The notes: generated by a model from the letters alone, not told the origin. Positions 23,102 through 33,960 are shown, counted from the stretch's first letter. The stretch: DNA of 64,000 nt from Cloacibacterium sp. TD35 (GCF_028864635.1 NZ_CP104850.1:186001-250000), one strand, 5' to 3'. Numbers and translations are program-made.

Positions 23102-25471
23102 TTAGAAATTCATCATCAGTTTCACACTGAAATTTCTTCCCATATTGTAAACACCTATTCTGCCTGTTGTTGGATTTTCAGGAGCATATTTTAATCTGCT
23201 CAAATGGTTTTGATACGCTACATCTGTTAAATTTTCTCCGCTAATAAAAATATTGAAAAAGTCTTTTTTGCCAAAAGCTTTAACGTCTGCACCAATTCCA
23301 ACACTCAAAAGTGTGTAACTAGGAGTAGCTGTTTCGGTATCAAAAGCACTGTAAATATCATTTTGTTTGAAATAATGGTCTACCGAAAATTTAGCATAAA
23401 AATCAGAAAAAGTATTATTCACCTTCTCGAAATTAGTTTTAATTTCTCCACGATATTTTGGTGCTGGAATAAATGGCAAGAACTTTTCGTTTTCTGGACG
23501 ATTGTTCTGCGTAGCTCTTACATAAGAAAATGAGTTTTCTACATGCAACCAATCAAATGGATGCGGGTGAAAATCTAAGAAAATCTCTCCACCGAAAAGC
23601 TGAGCGTTTCCTTGGGTAAATTTAAATGCAGGAACTGGATCATTTGGGTCTACAATCACATCATTTCCGTTTGCATCTTGCATTTTTTCAGTATAAATAT
23701 AATTAGAAATGAAGTTTACAAACGGCGTAAACTCAAAACTAATGTGGTCTGAATTCAAGAAATAAGCCGCATCAATCTGGTGACTGATTTCGGATTTCAG
23801 GTTGATGTCACCAATTTCGTATCTGAAAGTTCCTTCGTGAATTCCGTTAGAAGAAAGTTCTGCAATATTCGGCGCTCTGAAACCTCTAGAAAGATTTAAT
23901 TTAAAAGTAGATTGCTTGTCTAATTGGTAAGACAAGCCTAAACTACCAGAGATTCCGCTGTAATTTTTATTAAATTTAGCAAATTTCACTTCAGCATCTT
24001 CCAACATTTCTTGAGCATCTACATTTCTATTGTCAAATCTCAATCCTCCCGCTAAAGTTAGATTTTTGTTAAAAGTTTTTTGTGTAAAAACAAACGCTCC
24101 TGCATCGAAAAATTGATAATCAGGAATGAGCGCTTCTACTCCTTTGTTGGTATTCGATTGCTGCATACCTCCAATTCCGAAAGAAGTTTCCCAATTATTG
24201 GTTTCTTTCAAGTTATATCTTACGTTATAGTTGAAGGTATTTAAATCGAAGAACAATTCTTTTTCATCAGGATTAGTTGCGTCTGCAAATTCTTTTCTTT
24301 TATTGTTTTGAAAGGCAAAATCAGCATTAATGGTTCCGTTTTTCAATAAAAAATAATTGTTTGAAGTTAATCTCAAATGATTAATTTCTTGGTGCGGAAA
24401 TCCTACTTTATATCCTTTATAATCTTCATCAGTAGCGGTAACATCATCGCCATTGCTATTGATGAACGTGAATTTTCCATCAGCATCTCTTTCTCCTTCT
24501 ACAATATTCAAAGTGGTATTATATGAACTCACATTGAAATAAGAATGCCCCCAGTTTTTATTGATTCCTAGCATTAAGTTGCCGTCAAATTCTTTGAAAC
24601 CAGAGTTCAGTACTTTTCCGTCATACTTGTTTTCATAATTTCCTGCCAATTTGTTGGTGAATCTCCCTTCCCAAACGAAGCCCTTTTTGTTTCCTTTATT
24701 CGAAAAAGAAGTCGCAATTAAATTGTTATTCGTCTGATAATTGGTAATCAATTGATTTTCGATTTTACCATTTGCAGCCACTTTTGGAGAAATAAAATTC
24801 AGTACCCCCGCAATTCCGTCTGAACCATACATTAAACTTCCCGGACCTTTTACAATTTCTACTTTCCCCACGGAAAATTCATCAATTTCTATTCCGTGTT
24901 CGCCTCCCCATTGTTGACCTTCTTGCTTAATTCCATCTACCAAAGTGATGACTCTGTTATATCCTAAACCTCTGATTACTGGTTTAGAAATCGCCGCTCC
25001 AGAGGTAATTTGATTGACTCCTGGAATATTTTTTAACCCATCAATTAAATTGGTGGATGAGTTTTGGTTGATGATATTTTTATCTACAGATTTAATGACT
25101 ACTGGAATCTTTTTCAGTTCCGAAGCTCTTGTTACGGCTGTTACCACCACCTCATCTATTTCTTTGGCCGATTTTTGAAGAGAGAAATCAGAAACAGCTT
25201 CTTGGTTTACTTCTATTGAAACCAATAATGAAGTATAGTTATCACTAGTAATTTCTACGAAATATTTTCCAGATTTTAGATTTTGGAAAAAATAATTACC
25301 ATTTTGGTCTGAAACGGTACTGGTTTTAAGGTCTACCAGATAAACAGAAGCATTTTTTACAGGCTCTTGAGTATCAAAATCAGTGATTTTTCCACTTAAT
25401 TTATATTGGGCCATCACCAATTGTGTTGCAAAAAACAATGCAACAAGAAAATATATTTTTTTGATTAACAT
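23102..25471 (-). CDS. TonB-dependent outer-membrane receptor
   Basis: A 789-residue receptor. A signal peptide (about residues 1-21) is followed by a carboxypeptidase-D-like regulatory domain (YKLSGKITDFDTQEPVKNAS), then the TonB box/plug region (EIDEVVVTA, SSTNLIDGLKNIPGVNQI, GLGYNRVITLVDGIKQ) and a 22-strand barrel ending in the typical C-terminal Phe. The plug and barrel resemble haem, siderophore or metal receptors of the FecA/ZnuD type rather than SusC. The substrate is not decidable. The small RAPP-tailed protein upstream is transcribed in the same direction 79 bases before it and may take part in the same uptake. No strong terminator was seen after it. Confidence 0.9.
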   Translation of the reverse strand: MLIKKIYFLVALFFATQLVMAQYKLSGKITDFDTQEPVKNASVYLVDLKTSTVSDQNGNYFFQNLKSGKYFVEITSDNYTSLLVSIEVNQEAVSDFSLQKSAKEIDEVVVTAVTRASELKKIPVVIKSVDKNIINQNSSTNLIDGLKNIPGVNQITSGAAISKPVIRGLGYNRVITLVDGIKQEGQQWGGEHGIEIDEFSVGKVEIVKGPGSLMYGSDGIAGVLNFISPKVAANGKIENQLITNYQTNNNLIATSFSNKGNKKGFVWEGRFTNKLAGNYENKYDGKVLNSGFKEFDGNLMLGINKNWGHSYFNVSSYNTTLNIVEGERDADGKFTFINSNGDDVTATDEDYKGYKVGFPHQEINHLRLTSNNYFLLKNGTINADFAFQNNKRKEFADATNPDEKELFFDLNTFNYNVRYNLKETNNWETSFGIGGMQQSNTNKGVEALIPDYQFFDAGAFVFTQKTFNKNLTLAGGLRFDNRNVDAQEMLEDAEVKFAKFNKNYSGISGSLGLSYQLDKQSTFKLNLSRGFRAPNIAELSSNGIHEGTFRYEIGDINLKSEISHQIDAAYFLNSDHISFEFTPFVNFISNYIYTEKMQDANGNDVIVDPNDPVPAFKFTQGNAQLFGGEIFLDFHPHPFDWLHVENSFSYVRATQNNRPENEKFLPFIPAPKYRGEIKTNFEKVNNTFSDFYAKFSVDHYFKQNDIYSAFDTETATPSYTLLSVGIGADVKAFGKKDFFNIFISGENLTDVAYQNHLSRLKYAPENPTTGRIGVYNMGRNFSVKLMMNF

Positions 25472-25550
25472 TTAGATTAATTTTTGTTAAAATTGAAATA
25501 ATAATAGTATATGCGAACTTCTAAAAATAGCATCGCAACTCGTAAAATTT

Positions 25551-25904
25551 CTAAATGAAAACTGGTGGAGCCCGTAATGAAAAGAATACTACTTTTTCTG
25601 TAGGTACAGTAAAGTGATATTGGAAATTTTTTGGTATAAATTTTTTAGAAATAATGAACTGAAAATTTGACTCGGCATCTAAAATTCCTATCCCAGCATT
25701 AAAAAAGTGTGAAGAGAAACAATCATCTACTCCACCAAAATTTACAATTTTTCCAGAGACTGGTGTCTTGCTAAAAGACAGTAAATCTTCTTTGAAATTA
25801 TTGGTATGAGTATGAAAAAAGCCCGAAAACACTACAGCAAACAGATATACACTTGCGAAAAGTGACGCCAGAAATCTCCTGTTAGAATGTAGTTTTTTGT
25901 TCAT
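25551..25904 (-). CDS. Small exported protein with RAPP tail, unknown function
   Basis: A 117-residue protein with an N-terminal hydrophobic segment (FLASLFASVYLFAVVFSGFF, about residues 12-31) that could be a signal or anchor. His residues follow (FFHTHTNN), then DDCFSSHFF with a Cys and His, and the end is SLRAPPVFI. I do not recognise a named family, but small proteins of this layout occur beside TonB receptors in Bacteroidota and the Cys/His content hints at metal. This is inferred. It has its own near-perfect promoter (25910-25940) and leads into the receptor gene. Confidence 0.65.
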   Translation of the reverse strand: MNKKLHSNRRFLASLFASVYLFAVVFSGFFHTHTNNFKEDLLSFSKTPVSGKIVNFGGVDDCFSSHFFNAGIGILDAESNFQFIISKKFIPKNFQYHFTVPTEKVVFFSLRAPPVFI

Positions 25905-25909
25905 TTTTG

Positions 25910-25940
25910 CAAAAATAGCAATATTTTATTAATAGCCAAA
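25910..25940 (-). promoter_or_regulatory. Consensus promoter of the RAPP-tailed protein gene
   Basis: On the minus strand TTTG (25940-25937), exactly 19 bases, then TATTTTTG (25917-25910). The ATG begins only five bases later at 25904, so transcription should start at or within a few bases of the start codon, implying a leaderless message. Confidence 0.75.
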
Positions 25941-26014
25941 AAATCAAATATGACCAAAAACATGGTACCCCGTTTTGTATTATTTTGTAAATTTGCATGT
26001 CAAATTAAAACACT

Positions 26015-28034
<2,020 letters not shown>

Positions 28035-28060
28035 TTAGCAAGAAATAATATCAAACATAA

Positions 28061-28090
28061 AAACCTTCAGAATGTTTCTGAAGGTTTTTT
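28061..28090 (+). terminator. Terminator after pfkA-gapA
   Basis: A 12-base perfect stem AAACCTTCAGAA / TTCTGAAGGTTT with loop TGT, followed by a run of T on the plus strand. Confidence 0.95.
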
Positions 28091-28112
28091 TATGACAATA
28101 TTTTTCAAAAAT

Positions 28113-28142
28113 AAAAAAGCCACTCGGAAAGAGTGGCTTTTT
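28113..28142 (-). terminator. Terminator after the alpha-amylase gene
   Basis: Stem AAAAGCCACTC / GAGTGGCTTTT with a five-base loop, reading into T on the minus strand. The convergent genes here have separate terminators 22 bases apart. Confidence 0.9.
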
Positions 28143-28160
28143 AAATTGATGTTCTAATAT

Positions 28161-30350
28161 CTATTTGATAATCACTTTCGAGACAGACATTCCTTGATCT
28201 GATTTCAGTATCAGTAAATAGTTACCACTTTGTAAATTGTTGACAAAAATCGTTTCGTCGCCTGAATTAGAATTTACTTTTTGAGTTTTAAGCATTTTAC
28301 CGCTCAAATCATAAAGATAAAGATTACCGCCTTTTGCATTAGAGTATCTTATATGAATCACTCCATTTAAAGCAGGATTTTGTAAAACCTCTAAGGTTAC
28401 CTTTTTAGCGTTCAAAGCTAAATCATCAGTAGATAAATTCACTTGTTTGACAAATAAAGAATTAGTTGCATCCCATTCATACCAAGAATCCTGAGTTACA
28501 TTAACAATATCACCTGTTTGAGTCTGTCCTAAAGTACCAGTAGCATTCCCGTCTCTAAACAAGAAACTCACTTGAATGATGCTTGGAAAAGTATACTTAA
28601 ACCATCCTGGATTATTTACGTCTGCTGTCATATCAATGGGTGTATTCCAGTTTGCAGCAGGAAGAGCATTGGTTGGAGAATAATTCCAATAATGGATTTT
28701 TGGCAAAGGCCAATTTGGATTTGTTGTTGGTGGTTTAAATCTTACTACAATATCTTTTGGTGTTTCAAAAGTATAAGTTTTTTCTATAACGCCTGAACTT
28801 AACCCTAAATTATCAAAAGCCACTGCTTTAATAGTTGTATTAGAATTTACTGTAAAAGAAGAAGTATAAATTGGCGATGAAGATGTAGGTTCTGAACCAT
28901 CTGTGGTGTATCTAATTGTAGGAGCATTTCCACTATCATCAGTAGCAGTAATACTAACGCTAACATTAGTTCCAGCTAAATATTTACTACTAGAAGGAGC
29001 AAGAGTTATGGTTGGAGCAACATTTATTGCTATTTTAGTCCAAACAGCATAGTCCGTACCCGAAGCAGAAAGAATCCAACCTGTTCCTAAAGAAGGTGTC
29101 CATCCATAAGGCCCTATTTTAACCGCAACTACTGGCTCGGTATCCGATGCATTTTTTTTAATATATGCAGCATACAAGCCTGCTTCCGCCTTGTCAATTG
29201 TAACATTACTATAAGCATTAATACCTGTAGTTTTTCTTATTGCCATTAACAAGTTAATGGCTGTAGCATAACCAGACCCGTAACTTCTAGTAACTCCATC
29301 TTTAGAATAACTACCACCATAATAATGTGGGGCAAAAACACTTGGTATACCCGGATGGGTAAGAATATAAGCATAAGCTTTCGGAATATTAGTCCCCAAA
29401 AAAGATGAATCATGCACAAAAGTATCATGGTTATCTACGAAGGTTACCGCTTTTTCGCTGAATCCATATTGACCTGCTAAACCAGCCATGCTTCCTGACC
29501 AATTTAGTGATGCATAATTATTAGAAGCAATTTGTTTTCCATTAGTAACCATAACTCCAGAAAGAGTATAATATAAAGAAAAGTCAAAGGCGCCAGAGAT
29601 TGTTGCTCCACCAGCATAAGTTCCATTAATCCAAGTTTTTAGAGCATTTACATCACTATCCCAAAATTCACCTACAGAGTAATATGGTTTACTATCATTG
29701 ATATAGTTTCCAAAATATGATGCAGAAAAACCTTTAGCTACATCCCATCTCCATCCTTTGAAGCCTAATCCTTTTAACCTTGTTAAAAACTCTTTATACC
29801 CATTTTGTACTGTTAAGTTGGTATGATCCATATCCCTTGAACCTCCAAATTCCATTCCTGTATCTAGTGCACCAGAAGGTCTACAACCTACATAAGAAGC
29901 ACTCGCTGCATCATCATTACTACAGATGGTTTCACAACCCCATGCTGGATTGGTAAAGTCTACCCACCCAGTAGTTCCACTTCTGTGATTAGCTACAACG
30001 TCTGCAATAGGATAAAGCCCTCTCGCATTCATATTAGTTAACATTTTTCTCAATTGTGCTTCAGATCCCCAAGTAGTTTGAGAAAAATTATACAATTCTG
30101 TAGGGAAATAACCCACTCCTCCAGTAGAAGCACTTGGTGGCGGTAGCCAAATCATATCAAATCCCATCGCTTTTAAATTACCTGCTCTAGAATTATAATA
30201 TTGATAAAAACTACCCTCACTTGTTATTCTTGATTGTGAATACTCATCCCATCCAAAGGACTGAAGCATAATATCATCTATATAATCTTGCGATTTCACT
30301 GAGATTACAGATAATAATAGCACTACTAATAAGGTAAACCTATGTTTCAT
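28161..30350 (-). CDS. Secreted GH13 alpha-amylase with starch-binding module and T9SS sorting tail
   Basis: A 729-residue secreted enzyme. A signal peptide covers about residues 1-20 (MKHRFTLLVVLLLSVISVKS). The four GH13 regions are complete: DVVANH (117-122), GWRWDVAKG with nucleophile Asp203, VGEFWD with acid/base Glu228, and FVDNHD ending at Asp309. After the barrel come a chitobiase-like repeat (YTTDGSEPTSSSPIY) and a CBM26-like starch-binding module (IHYWNYSPTNALPAANW). The last 75 residues are a type IX secretion C-terminal sorting domain (YLYDLSGKMLKTQ, LQSGNYLLIL, SKVIIK). It should be exported across the outer membrane and cut starch or glycogen. It is monocistronic. Confidence 0.95.
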   Translation of the reverse strand: MKHRFTLLVVLLLSVISVKSQDYIDDIMLQSFGWDEYSQSRITSEGSFYQYYNSRAGNLKAMGFDMIWLPPPSASTGGVGYFPTELYNFSQTTWGSEAQLRKMLTNMNARGLYPIADVVANHRSGTTGWVDFTNPAWGCETICSNDDAASASYVGCRPSGALDTGMEFGGSRDMDHTNLTVQNGYKEFLTRLKGLGFKGWRWDVAKGFSASYFGNYINDSKPYYSVGEFWDSDVNALKTWINGTYAGGATISGAFDFSLYYTLSGVMVTNGKQIASNNYASLNWSGSMAGLAGQYGFSEKAVTFVDNHDTFVHDSSFLGTNIPKAYAYILTHPGIPSVFAPHYYGGSYSKDGVTRSYGSGYATAINLLMAIRKTTGINAYSNVTIDKAEAGLYAAYIKKNASDTEPVVAVKIGPYGWTPSLGTGWILSASGTDYAVWTKIAINVAPTITLAPSSSKYLAGTNVSVSITATDDSGNAPTIRYTTDGSEPTSSSPIYTSSFTVNSNTTIKAVAFDNLGLSSGVIEKTYTFETPKDIVVRFKPPTTNPNWPLPKIHYWNYSPTNALPAANWNTPIDMTADVNNPGWFKYTFPSIIQVSFLFRDGNATGTLGQTQTGDIVNVTQDSWYEWDATNSLFVKQVNLSTDDLALNAKKVTLEVLQNPALNGVIHIRYSNAKGGNLYLYDLSGKMLKTQKVNSNSGDETIFVNNLQSGNYLLILKSDQGMSVSKVIIK

Positions 30351-30555
30351 TTCGTTTGATTTTCAAAAGGTAAAGATATATAAAAGAAATCTTTTTTAGT
30401 GGCATTTTTTTATGACTTTTTTAATTTCTCTTGAGAATTATTAGACGTAGTATTCACTATTACAAGATACTTCATTGTGATATAATACATCACAACTCAA
30501 TGTTTATTTTCTAAGAAGTTAAAGTAGGTTCTTCAACTATAGTCAAAGTAGAATT

Positions 30556-31590
30556 TTATGAAACCAATAAACTACAACCGCGAATATCAGAATGGTCAAT
30601 TCTTCCTAGAACCTGAAAAGCATTTTTCCCATTCAGATTATAGCGAGCACCCTCAAAATCATTTACAATTTTGCCCAAATCTTGTGTCGCAATAAAACTG
30701 CAAGAATGTCTATTCGCTAAGTCTATAATATTAATGGCGCCAGTTCTCCCTGATTCCATATAAGAAAATGGATCTTCGGTATTTCTGATGAGAACTCGCA
30801 TACAGTTCGGCGTTTCATATACATTTTCTCCTAAAGAATATGCCTGAGAAAGCAGTTCTGTCATAGAATATTCAGAGAAAATTTTATCTGTCCCGAAACC
30901 TTTTTGTAGAATTTTCAAAAGTTCATCTTTGGTCATTTCCTCTTTTCTGCCTTTCATTCCACCCGTTTCTATCACTGTGAGAAATTCAGAATGAATTGAA
31001 ACAGATTCTTCACTTCGTTCAGAATGACAGTAGTCTAAGAAATCTAATAAGGCAAAAGAAACCCCAAAAAGAATAACGTTTTTATTTTCTTGACCTAATT
31101 TTTGTAAAAGTTCAAACAATTCTTGGTGATTATAGAGAAAATACCCGTTTTCTAGCTTTGCTGATTTTTTCATCAAAAAATCTACCATATAGATCAATGA
31201 AGAATGCGGATTTTCTGAATAATTAGGAAGAAGACCTAAGAAAATATAGTCTTCTGGCTTGCCAATAAACTGTTCAAAACTCTTATAAATACTTTCTTCG
31301 TAAAGGTTAAAATCTGCAATATAATGTTTTGAACGAGTCTGAATTTGCGTAGTTCCCGAACTTTGAAAATAATCTTCAGTTTTAAAATTCTTGTCTAAGA
31401 CCAAATGATTTTTAAACATTTCAATTGGTAAAAAAGGAATATCTTTTATTTCTTTAATTTCCGAAGGATTTTTACCTAAAAAATCTACAAATTTTCGGTA
31501 AACTTCTACATTTTCGTACTGATAAAGAAATGTTTCCAAACATGCTGCTTGGAAATCTGCTTCAGATTTTATGTTGAAAATGTTTTTCAA
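30556..31590 (-). CDS. LuxE-like acyl-protein synthetase / AMP-binding family protein
   Basis: A 344-residue protein of the LuxE/phenylacetate-CoA-ligase-like adenylation family. FQSSGTTQIQTRS (around 97-109) is the phosphate-binding SSGTT motif, and TELLSQAY and a later SFIATQDLG match adenylation family segments. It is shorter than a full ligase. Residues 188-196 (CHSERSEES) derive from a dispersed DNA repeat inserted in frame (see separate entry). The start is TTG at 31590 with an in-frame stop two codons upstream. It lies 10 bases after lpxH, so it may join the queD-lpxH operon. The acyl substrate is unknown. Confidence 0.75.
   Translation of the reverse strand: MKNIFNIKSEADFQAACLETFLYQYENVEVYRKFVDFLGKNPSEIKEIKDIPFLPIEMFKNHLVLDKNFKTEDYFQSSGTTQIQTRSKHYIADFNLYEESIYKSFEQFIGKPEDYIFLGLLPNYSENPHSSLIYMVDFLMKKSAKLENGYFLYNHQELFELLQKLGQENKNVILFGVSFALLDFLDYCHSERSEESVSIHSEFLTVIETGGMKGRKEEMTKDELLKILQKGFGTDKIFSEYSMTELLSQAYSLGENVYETPNCMRVLIRNTEDPFSYMESGRTGAINIIDLANRHSCSFIATQDLGKIVNDFEGARYNLNGKNAFQVLGRIDHSDIRGCSLLVS
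31003..31030. repeat. Dispersed repeat element inside the LuxE-like coding sequence
   Basis: The plus strand contains AGATTCTTCACTTCGTTC then AGAATGACAG, which on the coding strand translates to C-HSERSEES. This is the reading of a widely scattered bacterial repeat (CTGTCATTCTGAACGAAGTG and onwards). A TTCAGAATGA direct repeat occurs at 30985-30994 and again at 31018-31027. The insertion preserves the frame. Confidence 0.65.
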
Positions 31591-31600
31591 AACTTACTCC

Positions 31601-32371
31601 TTATTTATATTCTAAAACTTTAAATTCTTCTCCATCAAAAACACCATACGTAAAATACGAAATCCAGTCACCTAGATTTACGTGTTTTGCTTCTTTTCCA
31701 TCGACTTTCAAATCTAAAATCATAGGCAAATGACGATGACCATAAACGAAGTAATCTAAATTTTCAGACTTCAATTTTTCTTTAGAATAAATGATGAGAA
31801 ATTCTTTGTCCTCGCCTAAAAACTTCATGTCTTCTACTCCACTAATCATCTTATTTTTGGTAGAAAAATAAATCGCAACTTTCATCGCAATATCAGGATG
31901 AAGCCACTTAAAAAACCATTGCGCAATAGGATTAGTAAAGAGTTTTTTCATTCTCTTGTAACCTTTATCACCTGGTCCAAGTCCATCACCATGAGCTAAA
32001 AGAAAGTTTTTCCCAGAAACTTCATAATATTGCTTTTCAAAAAAAACAGGAATCCCAATTTCTTCTTCCAGATAATCTTTCATCCACAAATCATGGTTAC
32101 CCACGAAGAAATAAATGTCAATTCCACTGTCTTTCAATTCTGCTAATTTCCCTAAAATTCTTACATAACCCTTCGGAACTACATATTTCCATTCGTGCCA
32201 AAAATCAAACAAATCGCCCATTAAAAAAAGCACTTGTGCATCTTGTTTTATTTCGTCTAACCATGCTAAAAATTTAGCTTCTCTTGGCTTACTCAACTCA
32301 GGAGTTGGCGCACCAAAATGCTGATCAGAAGCAAAGTAGATTTTTTTATTAGGCTGTAATTCGATTTTCAT
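31601..32371 (-). CDS. UDP-2,3-diacylglucosamine diphosphatase (LpxH-like phosphoesterase)
   Basis: A 256-residue cytoplasmic metallophosphoesterase, most like LpxH of lipid A synthesis, which removes UMP from UDP-2,3-diacylglucosamine. Metal-binding motifs are in order: SDQHFG, GDLFDFW, GNHDLW, HGDG and GHRH. The frame extends 41 codons upstream through a repeat-rich gap, but the family starts at the ATG at 32371 (MKIELQPNKKIYFASD). The queD gene lies upstream in the same direction and the LuxE-like gene downstream. Confidence 0.85.
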   Translation of the reverse strand: MKIELQPNKKIYFASDQHFGAPTPELSKPREAKFLAWLDEIKQDAQVLFLMGDLFDFWHEWKYVVPKGYVRILGKLAELKDSGIDIYFFVGNHDLWMKDYLEEEIGIPVFFEKQYYEVSGKNFLLAHGDGLGPGDKGYKRMKKLFTNPIAQWFFKWLHPDIAMKVAIYFSTKNKMISGVEDMKFLGEDKEFLIIYSKEKLKSENLDYFVYGHRHLPMILDLKVDGKEAKHVNLGDWISYFTYGVFDGEEFKVLEYK

Positions 32372-32379
32372 TTTTTTAT

Positions 32380-32478
32380 CTAAGATTAAAATCTTAGGGT
32401 AAAATATTTTTCGTCGCTCTGCGACTTCATTAATAATTCTATTTTTTGGCTCTTTTAACTTTTTTCTTGGCTCTTTAA
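32380..32478. repeat. Compound palindromic and direct-repeat element between queD and lpxH
   Basis: Two hairpins stand side by side: CTAAGAT-TAAA-ATCTTAG (32380-32397) and GTCGC-TCT-GCGAC (32413-32425). A direct repeat follows, TTGGCTCTTTTAA (32446-32458) and TTGGCTCTTTAA (32467-32478), whose second copy contains the queD stop codon. The structure is that of a dispersed intergenic repeat. A similar TTACTTGGCTCTT occurs at 36545-36556. Confidence 0.5.
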
Positions 32479-32921
32479 GAATTCTCTTCCGCAAACCATT
32501 CTCCGTAAGAATTTTCGGTTTCGTGGAGTTTCAGATACGCCAATTGAACGTGAGAAGGCAATTTATTCTTAATTTTTTCGGCAATTTCGTAGAGCATATT
32601 TTCGCAAGTCGGTTGGTAATTGCACTCAATTACTTTATGTCCTTTTTGCGCCAAATCTTCTCCCAATTCTTTATGTGGCGTCAATGCATTCAATAAAACA
32701 GCATGATCCCAAACATCTACAATTTCCTCTTTTACAATTTTTTTGATATCTCCGAAATCCACCACCATTCCGTTTTTCACGTTATTGATGTCATTAATTG
32801 GAGTTCCTTTTACGGTCACAAAAAGTTTGTAAGAATGTCCGTGCATATTTTTGCATTTGCCGTCATAGTTATACAAAACATGCGCCGTCTCGAAGGTGAA
32901 AATTTTAGTAATGCGTATCAT
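32475..32921 (-). CDS. 6-carboxytetrahydropterin synthase (QueD-like)
   Basis: A 148-residue enzyme of the 6-pyruvoyl-tetrahydropterin synthase family. Zinc ligands are visible as FETAH near the start and MHGHSY. VVDFGDIKK and EATCENM-type (PTCENMLYEIAEKI) blocks match QueD, which makes 6-carboxytetrahydropterin for queuosine. The pterin precursor would come from folE at 57883. A TATCTTTG box at 32933-32926 on the minus strand lies four bases from the ATG. Whether it is QueD or a related PTPS-like enzyme is not fully decided. Confidence 0.85.
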   Translation of the reverse strand: MIRITKIFTFETAHVLYNYDGKCKNMHGHSYKLFVTVKGTPINDINNVKNGMVVDFGDIKKIVKEEIVDVWDHAVLLNALTPHKELGEDLAQKGHKVIECNYQPTCENMLYEIAEKIKNKLPSHVQLAYLKLHETENSYGEWFAEENS

Positions 32922-32973
32922 GGTGCAAAGATAATTAGAAATTTAATACCTTTTGTAACTTATAATACATGTC

Positions 32974-32993
32974 AAATTTCCTTACCTTTATGC
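32974..32993 (+). promoter_or_regulatory. Promoter-like word, first copy
   Basis: The 20 bases AAATTTCCTTACCTTTATGC precede the secreted hypothetical gene by 18 bases. TACCTTTA resembles the -7 element TAnnTTTG with one mismatch. A copy with one difference occurs at 33917-33936 before the GH31 gene. Confidence 0.45.
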
Positions 32994-33010
32994 ATATAAA
33001 ATTGACAACC

Positions 33011-33901
33011 ATGAAACTTTTTTTTAAAACATTCTTCTTTCTCATATCAATTCATTGCTTTGGAAGCCCACAAATCCCTGATTACATCATTTATAAAAAA
33101 GACACGATTCCTACTTACAATTTGATTGTAGAAAACTATTTACAAAGTTTAAATCCAAATGAAGATAAGTTATTTGGTTTAAGTTTTAGAAACACAACAG
33201 AAGGATTGGGAACAAGCCTAAATTGTTGGAGAGGCTACCAAGCAATTTATGAAGTAGAAAATGACAGTTTATTTGTAAAGCATATTATTTCATGTTTTGA
33301 ATTAAAAGATAATAAAAAAATAAACCTCGTCGCATCACAAGAGAGAATGAATAAAATTTTTGGTAAAAAAGTAAAAAACGGAAAAGTCTTTATTGATTGG
33401 TATTCTGGAATTATAAATTTTCCACTAAAAATTAAAAAAAATAAAATGTTAAGATGGGATGGTGTTTTCTATAGAATTTATGAAAATGAAAATATTCTGG
33501 TTTTTTCTGACGGACTTCTTAAAAAATACGACATTGTAAATAATTATGAAAAAGTTCCGAATGGAATATATAGAAAAGATAAAACTAAATTATCAGATAT
33601 TATTTTCAAAAAACTAAAAAAAATAAAATGGAAAGGAGATTGCTCTGAAAAATTTTTAGTCACCATAAACGAAAAAGGGAAAATATCTAAAATTATAATG
33701 CAAGACTATAAAACAGATAAGGAAATTGATGAGGCTTTTGATAGAAATGAATACAACTATTGTATAAATACCATGCTTGAAGCATTGAAAAACTTACAAT
33801 TTGACATTATAAAAAATAAAGGAATTCCAATTTCTGAAGATGTCTATTTAGAAATTTGGCTAGATTCAGATACTGGAAAACTTGAAAACTGGACAGATTA
33901 A
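33011..33901 (+). CDS. Secreted protein of unknown function
   Basis: A 296-residue protein with a signal peptide (MKLFFKTFFFLISIHCFGS) and no family that I recognise. The mature part is Lys- and Asn-rich with single cysteines at LNCWRGY, ISCFEL, GDCSEKF and NYCINTM. The region after about residue 190 (CSEKFLVTINEKGKISKIIM) has the look of a TonB C-terminal-like beta strand pair, common in Bacteroidota exported proteins, but this is weak. The ATG at 33011 is chosen because the longer frame lacks a signal sequence. Its promoter word is shared with the downstream GH31 gene, 59 bases after its stop. Confidence 0.6.
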   Translation: MKLFFKTFFFLISIHCFGSPQIPDYIIYKKDTIPTYNLIVENYLQSLNPNEDKLFGLSFRNTTEGLGTSLNCWRGYQAIYEVENDSLFVKHIISCFELKDNKKINLVASQERMNKIFGKKVKNGKVFIDWYSGIINFPLKIKKNKMLRWDGVFYRIYENENILVFSDGLLKKYDIVNNYEKVPNGIYRKDKTKLSDIIFKKLKKIKWKGDCSEKFLVTINEKGKISKIIMQDYKTDKEIDEAFDRNEYNYCINTMLEALKNLQFDIIKNKGIPISEDVYLEIWLDSDTGKLENWTD

Positions 33902-33916
33902 AAATCATAGAAATTT

Positions 33917-33936
33917 AAATTTCCTTACCTTTACGC
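33917..33936 (+). promoter_or_regulatory. Promoter-like word, second copy
   Basis: AAATTTCCTTACCTTTACGC, 24 bases before the GH31 start, differs by one base from the word at 32974-32993. It could place the two genes under one control, or it is a duplicated fragment. Confidence 0.45.
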
Positions 33937-33960
33937 TAACAAATTTTAATGCTTTAGGAA

